The notes below the pieces were generated by a model. The model did not search any database. It saw only the letters and a program-made list of their open reading frames with translations, and was not told the origin of the DNA. This document shows, one piece after another, positions 11,328-23,686 of a stretch of 64,000 nucleotides of DNA (position 1 is its first letter; every line of letters begins with the position of its first letter). Source of the stretch: Pyrrhoderma lamaoense. Its lineage: Eukaryota; Basidiomycota; Agaricomycetes; Hymenochaetales; Hymenochaetaceae. The position numbers and the translations under genes were made by a program. The stretch is taken from positions 620,001 through 684,000 of the forward strand of contig NBAZ01000004.1 of the NCBI GenBank assembly GCA_002794735.1, written 5' to 3'.

Positions 11328-14300
11328 TCAGGGTGATTCCGATCGGATCGAGGCGAAGTTCGAAGCGTAATGATGATGTCCGTTGGCCATTTGGTTGAGT
11401 GGAATTGAATCTGCGCTTTCCGTGAGCTTACAGCCCATTATTCGTATGGTTCCATCATAATTGCCAATGCCTAGGAGCATTTCATTCGGATGGAAGGCAA
11501 GTGCTGATACCGTGGTACTGTTGGGGTCACGAGCGAGAGGTGGTGGATGGTTTAATCTGGAGGAGAGTTGCATTCGAGAAAGGATTCCTGGCTGATAAGG
11601 TGGGTACGCATGGAGGGAATGGACAATCGTTGTCTGGTATCGATAGTTCACTGGTGTTACGGATGCAGAACTAGAGAGTTGACGGATGTTAGGGTTACGA
11701 TAGAGTATTGGTATCTTTGGAGATAGTGCTTACACAGCGAAAACTGAGCAGCGTTCGTGTACGTCGAATGCTGCCAGCCCATCTGGACACAAGGACCACG
11801 ATGCAAGTGAGGATTTTGAGCGATTCATATCCCACAGCTTGACCTCTCCATCCAAGCTTACAATAGATGACCCGTTAGTTCGAATTTTGAAGTACTTGAT
11901 TAAGTTTACAACCATATACTCACCTAGCTGACACTACATCTTTCGCGGCTCCTCTCTGCCATTTTATGCTATGTACCCAGGTTGAGTGTTCCTGGAACGT
12001 TCTTACAATAGCATCCGTCTCATTTGATATTCGCTTATCGAACAGCTTCATAGTCCCATCGCCAAAGCCTACAGCGAACAAAGCAGGAGAAAGTGGATTT
12101 GAAGCTAGTGCTGTTATTGGGCTCTCCGTTTCAGTCGAGAAGTCCTAACCAACCACATTATACATTAGATTACTTTCGAATGAGGATAACAATAAGTTAT
12201 TTTACCGCGACTGTTTGTTCATGGGCAGCGTCTAGTATTCGTAGAAAACGTGAGTCACCTCCCGCAAGAATTAAACCTTGATATTGCTGCCATTCGAGTA
12301 TCAAGCCACTGCCACGTTTCATTGGAACCATATTTGGTAAGGCTCGAAATGCTGTAACCAGCTGTAAGGGTTTGTTCGAATTTGAGGGGTCAAGATTTCG
12401 ATACAAGCGGACAATGCCATCCGCTAGAACAACTTTTAGCTAAGCCCATGTTCAACAAACTCAAAACATACATGATCCAGTCATCAACATTCCACCAACA
12501 TCTTGGTTGATGCAACTCAAGGCAGTGATATTAGTTCCAACAGGATTTCCGTTATTGAAAGTTTGTAGTCGTTTTCGACGAGACCAATCAATAACACTAT
12601 ACCCCGCATGAGACCAGGGTGCAAAGCAAGGAAAATGTACCCATACCTTATTGAGTTATAATCATCGGAGGTAAACATCAAAGAATCAAAACCATGGAAA
12701 CAAATCTTTGAAACCGGCTTGGTGAGATCAATAGACGATACGAGCCTATCCCATTTGCAATTATCTTGACACTTGGATCAAAAAAGGTGGGTTAAAACCA
12801 TTGTGAGAAACTTACGAGCTACTTCAGCCTGAGCTTGAGTCTCCTGCAGGACTTTTTCATTTCTCTGCTGTCTCCACATTTGCTCATTGTAATGTACACT
12901 TCCAGGCTCCTGAGACTCGGGCTGGCGCATTTGCGTCTCAGTGAATGATTCACAGCACCAGTCGTAGAAACGGCTTTTCAGTGGTAGAACATCTCTGAAA
13001 CCTACACCTGTTCCCAACCCCAGTAGGATACTTGCTGAGCTACTTGAAGAATCATGGGAGAATGTGCTACCTGAAGGGCTAGGCATGGCATCAGAAGCAT
13101 GAGCAAATTGCTGGAAGTGTCGTTGCTGGTTTCTCTTCCTCCTTCGAGCCCTAAGCCTCTCCATGTCCTCTTCAATAAGTGCTTCCATTACATCTGAAGG
13201 AGAATAATCACATGGGCGAGGTTGTTCATCTGCAACCGAATTCTGCGAGTCCACCTTTTCCTTTGGATAAGGGGAATAATACTCAGCAACGTTCATGTTA
13301 GGGAGGGGCGGTGACGATAAATCTGCAGAATCTGGTTTTGGCCCTTGCTGCGAGTTCGATACTTCATCGCTTGTGGATGGGAATGCAAGATTCACCAATG
13401 AATTAGCAAACGATGCTGTCCGACGAATCAGTGTGGATTCTGAGAAGAAAGAGTACTGGTTGCGGAATCACTTCGCGTTAGGGGTGCACGAGATATTTGA
13501 CTGAAGGAATAGGAGGTAGGCGAATTTGAGGAAACTCTTGAACGAGAATCCGGGGTGCTGCGAATCCCGCGTGAAGGCGGAGGGAAGTGGAGAGTGGACG
13601 ATTCGAGCCTTGTGAATGGCGACTCTAACAAAAGGGCCATAATATAATCTACTATAGTTTTTGCATAAACAGAAACTTCAGGATAAGGGTCATCAGAAAG
13701 TTCCAACATGAAAGAATAAATGGTGTAGAAAGAAGACAGAAGAACTCTACTATCTTCCCTAAAGGCTTCATCATCTTTCAATCCTTCTAACCATTCAGAG
13801 ATGGCCTGGTTGACGATATCCTCTGTATTTTTTATGCCCGTATTGAGATCGGACGCACGTTTTCTTTCCTCTTCCCAGAATAGCCAGGCAACAATGACAA
13901 AATATCCACGCCATTCTTTTACAAGACAACTGAGAAGAATCAATAGTTCTTTCCTGACCATCGGACTAGCATCTTCCTTAGTACCTATAGCAGCCCCAGT
14001 GCCGACAGCAACTTCGAGACGGAAATGGGTCCTCTCATCAAGATGATACATACTACCAGTACCTCCTCCGCCCTTCTTATTAGGATCTGTTGAGCCGGAT
14101 GCCCCCATGAATGTTCCAAGAGCAAACAAAGCTGCTGCACGAACTTCTGGTGAGGGATCATGAAGCATAAAAATTAATTTATCTTGCGTCCCTCGGTCGA
14201 CACCATAGATTTTTATATCATCGTTTCCATCCCACATTTGGCCGATACACAAAGCCATCCATTGCTTAGGTAGAAAATCGTCCTCATCCAGCCTCTCGAA

Positions 14301-16283
14301 GCAGTTGTCAAATACCCGTTCTTGCCAGCAAGCATTCTGTGCTTGAGGGAACCCACGACAGATAGCAGATAGAATGAAGCAGCACATCGCTCGATGCTCG
14401 GCACCATTGTTCAATATATTGGGATCTTCCGGTCCAGCTAGTGAGTTTGCAAAGTACTTATAGCCATGATTTGCATATAAATCTACCTGACAGCTAGGGT
14501 CAACAGCCAAAATTCTCGCCCAGATAAAGACAAGCACAGGACGAAGATCGCGACCAGGTGCTTGAAGTAATTTCACGATGAAAGGGAATATACCAATTGT
14601 AAGGGCGAAGTGCACAGCCCAAGGACCAAGGTCAACGAATTTCGAAAGAAGATATAGTACTCTTAATCTATGTGGCTGAGAAAGGAGCAACTGAAGAACA
14701 ATGGGAAGTTGCTCGGGGGGCTTACGAGGAACTAGATGTTCCATTTCTCCATCTTGTTCCCCATCGGGGATGAATTCAGAACCATCCATAGCTGATGACG
14801 TCGCTAAAGACCCCGGGCCACGCTTAGTGAGCGCAGAGCCACCACGGGATATCCAAACCTCAAATGCAGTAAGTTGATCCGTAAAAAATCTACTAGGTAT
14901 ATACGTATAAGGTGTTTCCAGACTCGGGATTGTGGCTATCCCGTTCGTTGTCTCTTCATTCTTCAGTAGGTCCGGAAGCTGTCGAAGGACTGCGTCTACC
15001 GCAAGGTCCCATTGAGCCCACATAGGATGCGTGTTGGTAGGAGGAAGGGGAGGGTAAGTATGAGGTGTACAATGATAGTTCTTCATAATTCTCTCAGCCA
15101 AAAGGAAGTTCCTAAATAGACAAGCAACTAGTAAGTCAGACCGATAAAGACGATAGAAGATGTCTTTCGAGAAAGTTGTCCAAGCAATTGTATCTGTGAT
15201 GGAAACAAAAATCCAGTTAAGTTCCCCCAGCGGTGTTTTTCGATCCTTAAGATCTCCAGGGATGCGCTGTACCATGTCGTGCGTGATAGCGAATGGTAGT
15301 GACCGGCCTATAAGATGCCATCGCAACGCGATATCAATTGGGGAGGTTAGACACGATGTGAACAAGTCTGCTGGGAGTTCAGGGCACATTGGAAGTTGCT
15401 CATTCGCTAAACAGGCTGCGAGTTGTATAGACTCCATGAATGGCATCATTCCGTCAGGATAGCCACCATGCTTTGTGTTTGCATCTGCATCTCTCTTCTC
15501 TGCAAAGTTTATGAAGTTCGTCAAGAGGTTTCCAGCAGCTGAGCAATCCCAGATATATATGCAAGGGGAGCCAAGCCAATTTTGGATCTCTATGAGAGAG
15601 ACTGGTATATATTGCGAGTAGCTCCTGTTAAACACCCAAAGTTCTCCACTTGGCGTCGGTTTAGGAACACCATGTCCATTATAGTAGAATAAGCAACGTT
15701 CATCTTTTGCCATTTTACGTAGATTCGTACAGAATTTTTGTGTTTCTTCATACGAGGGGTCTAAGTATGGCTTGAATTTGATTCGTGGGCTAAGACATTC
15801 GAATTGATGGTGTAAGTTATTTCCTATAGCTTCCAAGGCCTTATTAGAAGGGAGACTATGTGGATCCACCCAGCATTCAAGAACCGCACAAGGATTGGTT
15901 TTAACAACGTCCGGGGGGTCCACATCAATATTCAGGCAAACGACGAGCGCAGCATTCGTAGTCTTGACTTTGTTTTTCGATTTCCAGGATGCCAAGTGTG
16001 AGAGTTTTGTATGCACCCTAGAGGGATTTCCGCAAGAGAGGTGCCGTTTGGCAGAAAAATGAGGCCCAAACGATCCGGCTTCTTCCAATGATTCAGTAGA
16101 AGGAACGATACGCTCGCTAGCAGATATCCTGTCGTTGAGCAGAGAGGAAGAGCCTGATGTGTCCCCTCGGGAATGTTCTGATTGATCGTCCGAGCATTGG
16201 TCATTATACCCATTGCTCTGAGTACTATATTCTGCATTCATCCTGGGGGCTGAGTCCCGTCCCCGTTCCCTGGCGTGAGTCAT
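11328..16283 (-). CDS. KOG1: Raptor/Kog1, TORC1 scaffold subunit
   Basis: The raptor subunit of TOR complex 1, which presents substrates to the TOR kinase. The ATG at 16281-16283 opens a Ser-rich tail of about 100 residues. The raptor N-terminal caspase-like domain follows: LVVCLNIDVDPPDVVKTNP, ECWVDPHSLPSNKALEAIG, CLFYYNGHGVPKPTPSGELW and IYIWDCSAAG. HEAT repeats come next (LLSQPHRLRVLYLLSKFVDL, PSPEVRAAALFALGTFMG). Then a low-complexity linker leads to the family motif PGSVHYNEQMWRQQRNEK, and C-terminal WD40 repeats run to 11328. The first 2.8 kb is one exon. At about 13430 the frame breaks (stop after SSQNPH); one extra base would give LIRRTASFANSLVNLAF, typical of the family. An alternative is a 62-base intron starting at GTCAAA. 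The C-terminal third has several introns, one with GTAAGT after QAQAEVA. Confidence 0.93.
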
Positions 16284-16694
16284 TGGTATATAGTGTTATA
16301 CTCACAAGAGGTGTGAGAGGCAACTCGTATTTAATTGAAAAAGCAAACCCTGTAGTATATTTAGCACCCCGAACACGCAATGGTTTACAATGGTTCTCGT
16401 ACCTGAACGAGGGTGAATCATATACGGACTATCACTGCGCCAATCTATGATTTCAGCCGGACTACACAAGAGGTGGTATTATCCCTGTTGACACACCACC
16501 CTCTTGATAGAGCCAGATGCTCGCAAGAGTGTTGCGCAGCGTCAAGAAGTCAAGGACAGTATGCTCAGGTCATTCTCCTCCGGACCGACTGTAACGACGA
16601 TGGTCATTTTCGGCATATTCCGTAATAATCTAAATATTTCATTCATCTCTTCGTCACCAGTTCAGGAAACTCCTGCTTCCCCACCTCCACCATT

Positions 16695-19600
16695 ATGGAT
16701 ATAGATGATAGTATCAACAAACACTTTAAGATTAGACGCAGTCCTCTACAAGAAGTAATTTCTCCTCAAACTCAGACTCACTATTCTCTTGCACAGAATT
16801 TGAAACTCGATACCATTTCCACCACATCTCCCTTTTCTAAACTTTCAGCCACCCATACTCGCAATTCCAATGGGTCCTTCTTTGACAAAAGTAAATCATT
16901 CTCAGGGAACTTACCTGGTAGACAAAGTACTGCAAATACAACGCCATCATCCTGTTTTACCTTCGGGTATGGGCCTGCAGGTCTGAACAAGAATAGACAT
17001 TTTGAAGATAACTACTCCTTAAGGCATAATACAAAGAAAGAACCAGAGTATCACTCAGCGTCGCTATACTCCAGTCAAACTCTACGACCAGGGGGCTGTG
17101 ATGACCTGCGCTCGCTGCGTTTGAATTCAATGGTTGATGAACTTGCTGTTCGTCATGAACAAACTCCCGAAGACAAGTTACAAGGACAAGAAGTCGCTGT
17201 TTTGGAACAATCACATGGAAGCCTATCCTCTAAAATGGATATGAAGAGCGATGCTGCTGAAGATTTATCAACTTTAATGTTTAAGGGCGCTACTGACCTA
17301 CGCAATGCGAAGTCGGCTTTAGAAGAACAAGTAGGTACTACACATGAATATCAAGAGGTGGTCTCATCAGTTCGTTCTTATCATCACTTTGCAAGACCAA
17401 ACTAGCCCAAAACTTAAGGGAAAATTTGAGTAAGATTACAGCTGAAAAGGAAGATCTAGAGAAAAAGCTCGTCACCTTCAAGGAAAAGACATCGAAAAAT
17501 ATAGATTGTCTGAGTAATAAGTAAGCCCTACGATCACTAAATTGCTAGCTTATGGTAATGCTACGATGATAGCTTAATAGCTATGAATGATACCCTGGAG
17601 GCTTTGAGATCTCAGACACAATCTTATAGGAAAGTTACCGAGGAAACGAAAATCTCAGCAAGTAATCTGGGGAACTATAGGATGGTCATTAAGGAGTCTA
17701 CAAATCGTACGGGAATTACATTTCCTTAAGGAATGTGTCTAACCCTCGATGCTCAGGAATGGAGATGATGATTGGGGAAGATGGTTTGTTCATGCCGACA
17801 GTTGCTTGGAAGAATACTCTGAACGACATACGTTCTGATCTGGTTGGCAGTGAGCGAATTAATATCCACTTCTGCAGTCTGGAAAAAATTCTAATATGTT
17901 ACCCCGGGATCTAGAGCAACGAGACATCGACAGATTCCACGAACGCTTGGAGTACACTCAGAGCGAACTAGCCGAATCTAAGAGCCGGGTCGTTGAACTA
18001 GAAACTGCTCAGTTACTCTTCAGCAAAGACCTGAAATCCGGCGCAAATAAGTTACACGACACCGGTCAGTGTACCTTAATAGTTCTACTATTTTCTTTCT
18101 TCTTGCATGATCTACTTTACCGTATCTTTGTGGCTTACCCATACGCCTAAGGAGAGTCTTTGAACAAGCTTTCTCAACTACTAAGGCTACAACAACAACA
18201 GAATACGGACATTCTTACAATAAACATGGATCTTGAAAGAAAACTCACTCACGATGCTGAAAAGTGATAATCATTCATCATTTTCCGCTTCATGATACTG
18301 ATATAGATAAAGAATGTCACTGTTGAATAGCCAATTGATGCAGTTTGAATCTGAACACGAAGAATTAGCCAATCTACGAAATGAGTATGCCTATCTACAT
18401 ACTGGATCGTGACGCGACTAATCTGTATTGTAGACTCGAAAAGTCAAGGGCTTTGCTGATTGACAGGGACGAAAAAGTTCAAATCCTCCAGGTTACCAAA
18501 GAAAGGTAGTCTCTCGGTTTGAGTCTAAGGTATCCTAGCTGATTGAATCTGTTAGAATCTCAAGCGTTGAAGCATCCTTACGTTCGAAAGATAGTCACAT
18601 AGATACACTGAAGGACTCCTGCTTCAAGAGTTCTGAGTTACTAGAAAATGCAAATAAAAGGTTATCTGGAGATGACTCAGATTATATCGTCCCACTGACT
18701 TACATAAAGGCTCTACTCAACTGAAGCACAACTAGCGCTGCAAGTTGAAGTTGTGACTAATCTTGAAAAGAATCTATCAGAATCTCGTTTACAACTGCAA
18801 TCTGAGCTTGAACTGCGGTCCCAGATTCTTGACGAGAAGGACGTATTGGCAAAAGAGAAAGAATCTCTGTTAAAGGTCAAACTTGATCAAACAATGGAGA
18901 TTGAGAGACTCAGGACTAGGTTCGTCTTATTTAAGACAGGAACTAGCACTTATTTTAATGAGGCTTCTAGACACTCTTTAGCTGAGGCTAAAATCGAAGT
19001 CAGTATGCATTTTTCTTACTTTTCCTTATTCTTACATTTTCAATCCAAGATGCTCCAAGGACGTCTGGAAGAGCAAGCTTCAATGACACACCTAGGAAGG
19101 AAGGCTTACGATGATATCCAGGCAAGGTTCTATGATTACTTAGAGAAGCCATATCTAACTGAACACATAGGAGCGCCTTCTGTCCTCTGAAGCCAAGAAC
19201 AGTGTAAGAAAATTTCACGTTGGCAACGTGTATGGTATTGAAAAAAATGGATTCAATGTCAATAGGAAAAACTCGAGGATATAAGGCACTTTACAGGAAT
19301 GCAAACAACAACTTTGAAGGACCTTGTTACATCGCTGGGGTGCACTTTTGAAGAACAGGAAAAGGAGACTAGGAGGAGGATCGAGGAACATGCTAATACA
19401 TCACTACTTTCTAGTAGCAAGAATTTCGAGCATATACGCGAGATGGAAAACAGTATAACTCAGAAATTGGATGAGAATATTCTAATGCAGAAAGGTTTGG
19501 CTAGCCTCAGCGAGGAAAATAGGACTTTATACGCACAACTGCAGTCTCATCAAGAAGAATTAAAGTCTTTGCGTGAAAGGTTCTCAGCATCTCAAGCCAT

Positions 19601-20669
19601 CTTCAAGACACATGCTGAGGAAGTCATACAATTAAAAAATCAACTGGAAAATCATCAAAAAATCGAACAGTCGTTAAACCAGAGGGCTAAAAATATTGTT
19701 TCGCGTTATACAGAAGGAGACCTAGTAAGCCCCGGTTATTCTATCATATTTCCATTTGACTAAAAAAACCAGTCTTCTGAAGAAAAACAACTCATAGAAG
19801 CTGTAATCAAGGCATCGCAGTTGAATTTTGAACAGCAGTTGATAGCTAAAACTAATGAAATCCGACAGGTAGTTGAGTTGAGTTTAATTGAAGAATGAAG
19901 AACTCACAGCCGCATTTCAGCGCGACAATATCATAAAGTCTTTGAATAAGACCAAATCCGATCTAGAAGGACAGCTTACTAGTAGACTGAATCAGGTAAG
20001 GTAGTATCGGGGTAGATATGTAACCCACTCTCATACGTGTATCTAGTTGAAGAGTAGAGCTGGTCAAGATGGACTCCGTTCTTTGATTAACCCGATAGTT
20101 GGGGTTACCCACAAATAAGCTCTTCAGAAGAAAAAGCAAATACTGATAACTTACGCAATTATTCTGTAAGTATCTGGATGCATCACACTTCTGTGTTCAC
20201 TAATAAGCATCAGGCTACCACGGGTGGTACTGAGGGTAGTCTGATTGGAAATGACTCAGCTTTACGAGCCTCTGGACACTTTGAAGACACGTTGTTAGTA
20301 GCGAACGAAGACACACCCAGAGCATCGAGTTTCAACAGTATTGAAAACCATATCGATGAAACAGATGGTAGCTTCTCTTCTTCATATGAAAATCCAGGCA
20401 AGCGTAAAAGCCGACTTGATCAAGACGACCTATCTACACGACGCGTAGTAAGTCAATCAGAGAATCAAGCACAAGCACAACTACTAATATTACATCAATG
20501 TATAGAGAATTACTCGTAGCATGCAAAAACAGATGAACAAGCCTGGAGACAATGATACGACCATCAGTACGAAAGTAAGCACATCACTGAATTTAGACTG
20601 TTATACGACCTAACGTCCAAGCAGCAATCCGAAGTAGAGCCGAAGGTTAAGGCTCGCAGACGAAGATGA
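16695..20669 (+). CDS. Long coiled-coil protein, function unknown
   Basis: The ATG at 16695 opens a Ser/Asn-rich head (MDIDDSINKHFKIRRSPLQE) of about 140 residues. It is followed by a long series of small exons rich in Leu, Glu, Lys and Gln in heptad-like spacing, for example NLRENLSKITAEKEDLEKKL, DRFHERLEYTQSELAESKSR and IEERLR-like stretches near 18900, 19320-19690 and 19800. This indicates an extended coiled coil. The proposed C-terminus is very basic (KVKARRRR, stop 20667-20669), which looks like a nuclear localisation signal. At about 17378 the frame is kept only if one T is added (…VRSLSSLCKTKLAQNL), the same one-base loss seen in neighbouring genes. Exon boundaries after 17400 are uncertain. 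I do not recognise the family; a structural protein of chromosomes, spindle or cortex would fit. It is divergent from KOG1. Confidence 0.6.
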
Positions 20670-20886
20670 TTATCATGAGTGTGTTTGGCTACATGTAGTA
20701 GTAATACCTTATGAATATACTGTTTTAGCTAGCAGAGTTAGACTCTTTATCGCGCTAGTGCTGAATATAGAAGAATGTATGCTAAGCTAAGCTTTATGTT
20801 ACATATGTATGTCGCGTGTTTGTTCTTAATATAGTAATTGTGCCTCGACGTGACGGTCCCTGTTCATCATTGCGCTCTCTTACGGG

Positions 20887-22457
20887 ATGCCACGGCCACA
20901 GCAGCAACACCTCCAGAACGTCACAGGAGAGGAGTTCAACGCACTTGCCCTAGAGGGTGATGAAGCTATGGAAGAGGACATGGAACAAGAAGGATACGGT
21001 TTGTACCAATGTTATAATTGACATCACCTTTCACTTATATTACCACTAAATGATCACAATCAAACGCAGCATCTTCCACCCCAACCTCCTCCTTGACATG
21101 GATCGTGTGGTTCTGCCAACTTCCTGGTCATGAGTACTTTTGTGAAGTCAGCGAAGACTTCATTGAAGATGATTTCAACTTGACGGGTCTAAATAGCATG
21201 GTCCATTTTGGAAAGAGGCCATGGAAATGGTATTGGATGTTGAACCAGGTGTTTTTTGTGTGTCTTTCTTCCATATAGTAGTATACTCACCTTGATTTTG
21301 CTTAGAAGAGGACTCACTCAAAATTCCCGATGTCTCGATTGTTGAAGCGTCCGCTGAACTCCTGTATGGTTTAGTTCATCAAAGGTACATCTTAACTCGT
21401 GCAGGACTCCATGCTATGGTCGGTTGCCTCAATATCATCTATTTTATACACGAGTCTCACTTTCCTCTCAGGCTGAAAAATATGAACAAGGACAGTTTGG
21501 GACGTGCCCTCGTGTTTATTGTCTAGGTTGCCATGTAGTCCCTTGTGGACGTTCGGATCTGCCAGGGATCGATACGGTGAAATTATACTGTCCTAATTGC
21601 AATGACATATATACTCCTCCAAGTAGCAGATACCAGGGCGTAGACGGTATGCAAATTGGTGCTAATCTCAAGCATATACTCACTTTATGTGTGACTCAGG
21701 GGCATTTTTTGGTACCACATTTGCTCATCTTTTTTTCCAAACTTATCGAGAGTTTGCCCCTGCTCCATTTTATACACCCCCTGGGGCAAGCTCATCTACA
21801 AGATCTCCCGCAAGTACAACAGGGAGTAACAATGGAAGCTTTGTCAATCCTAATCCGTATGGTGGCCAAAAGCCAGCCGCGGGAAGGGTATATACCCCTA
21901 AAATTTATGGATTCCGTGTAAGTGAAAAAGCCAAATCTGGACCTCGTATGCGATGGCTACGTTTGCGGCCAGAAAGCGCAACCGAACTAGATCAAGTTGA
22001 TTGGAAGGGGAGATGGATAACTAGTGATGACAATAGTTACAGTGATGAAGAGGAAAATATGGGCCCAATGGAGGAGTTTGATCCTGTGTGTTTCATTATC
22101 TATGTTTTTACCGGCTTGTAGCTGATATCACCTATCTAGGATGCTATCGGAGAAGACGAAGATGAGGAAGAGGAGGAAGAGGAGGAAGGAGATGAAAACC
22201 TTCCAGTAGATAATACCAATGCAACCCGAAGGCAACATGGAGGTACATCTTCCGGACAACGAACACTCCGACCGCCGACACCAATACACGCTTCCGCAGC
22301 ATCTTCTCCACCCGCATCCTCTTCTGTGGCTAGCCCTACTACTATCTCAAGAACACGGAAAGACCCATTAATGTCAGCAGAGCATTCTTTATACGGAAAC
22401 CCAACAAGCACATTGGGTGGTCGCGTGAAGGTGGTTAGAAGCGTACTCCCTGTATAA
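20887..22457 (+). CDS. CKB1: Casein kinase 2 regulatory (beta) subunit
   Basis: The regulatory subunit of protein kinase CK2. Recognised parts are [20 protein letters not shown] (family LPGHEFFCEV), [30 protein letters not shown], and the zinc-binding cysteines in CPRVYC…C…CPNC followed by [19 protein letters not shown] and [10 protein letters not shown]. The ATG is at 20887. Several short introns are present, including one after VDG. At 21203-21204 the sequence GTCCATTTTGG breaks frame; one more C gives [16 protein letters not shown], as in the family. The protein continues past the usual end with KIYGFRVS, an acidic run (22150-22195, Glu/Asp repeats) and a Ser/Thr/Pro-rich tail to the stop at 22457. 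I use the CKB1 symbol on family grounds; which fungal paralogue it is cannot be decided. Confidence 0.92.
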
Positions 22458-22704
22458 CATGTACTTGTATTGCTAATAGTGTGATCTATATTTTTTATAT
22501 TCTTCTTTTTTTCGGTATCAGAATAGAATTCATTACAATGGATAGAGTAAAATGAGTGAATATACAATGGCTGACGTAATTCTAGTATGTAAGGCACCTG
22601 AGAGCTTGGGCTGATCACGTGTGGTTCAGCTATACAGCAGTACTCTCGGTTTCCTCACTACGACATTAGGATAGTATCAAAGTCGTCGACAACAGCAAGA
22701 AAAA

Positions 22705-23134
22705 ATGGTCCGTAACGGTGAGTAACAGCACGCTCTATGCTTTTGCCCTTCGTGTCTAATTACTCTCGTTAAACTAGACACTCGCCGTGGCCTTAACAAG
22801 GGGCACCCCACTACTGCCATCCCAAAATCTGTTAAGCCCTCACACAAGAAGGGTGTCCTCTCGACCCGCACAAAATTTGTGCGCTCTATCGTCCGTGAGG
22901 TTGTTGGATTTGCACCATATGAGCGCCGAGTTATGGAGTTGTTAAGGAACTCAAAGGACAAGAGAGCTAGGAAGCTCACTAAAAAACGCGTACGTTTATC
23001 AAGTTTTTGTATGCTTTTTGCTCGATTTCGGTTGCTTATACATGCCATATCAGCTTGGTACCTTACTCCGCTCCAAGCGCAAACTTGAAGAGTTACAGGG
23101 AATCATCCAGGAATCCAGGAGAGCTGGTCACTAA
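22705..23134 (+). CDS. RPL36: 60S ribosomal protein eL36
   Basis: A small basic protein of the large ribosomal subunit. There are three exons: 22705-22717, 22778-22989 and 23054-23134. The protein starts [19 protein letters not shown] and continues [40 protein letters not shown] and [20 protein letters not shown], ending RRAGH. The length is about 100 residues, normal for the family, and the frame is intact. The first intron falls directly after the fourth codon, which is common in fungal ribosomal protein genes. An E-box CACGTG lies at 22617-22622, about 85 bases upstream. Confidence 0.96.
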
Positions 23135-23686
23135 ACCCGACTTTTCTAATGTACAATTTATCACTTGCATACTGGGTATCTGCTCGACCATCACTACTGG
23201 TCCGTTTACAGGTTCGCAACGCATCCATGACTATGTGTTCTTATGTTTCATTCATCATCCGTGATATGTACTCTCCTTTGTCATACACTACGTGATTTAC
23301 CATCAAAATTCGCATATTTTCAAGCTTGTAACTTAAGTCAAAAGAGTGCATAAGAACGCCTTAAAGGAGCGTTTTGCGGATTCTATAAAGGCATATAATC
23401 AAATACATTGAGGATATAATTCGCAAACTTGCAACATCATCATTAACGATGATGACATCTATACATCCGCTTATATCTTGTTCAGTTTCACGGTGCGGTT
23501 AGTATATGCCAGAAGAAAAAGTAGTGAAGAACGGAATAGCGGAATTGAAATCCGATTATCATTCACTCCAAAAAAAGATATTCCGCCTTGTTCCGTCTGT
23601 GTCTCCCATAATATTAAGAGCGACTTATCTGAATTAAACTTCAGTACTTGGCTTTAATTTTCTTTCTTTTGTACCAGAAGCTAAGG
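23135..23686. other. Intergenic region RPL36 / oxoprolinase-like gene
   Basis: About 550 AT-rich bases between two genes on the same strand. No gene, repeat or RNA was recognised. It should contain the RPL36 3' end and the promoter of the downstream gene. Confidence 0.5.

Noticed and set aside
22136..22618. Minus-strand open frame with a long poly-Ser run
   Set aside because: It is the antisense shadow of the CK2-beta acidic tail; the Ser run is the complement of GAG/GAA/GAT codons.
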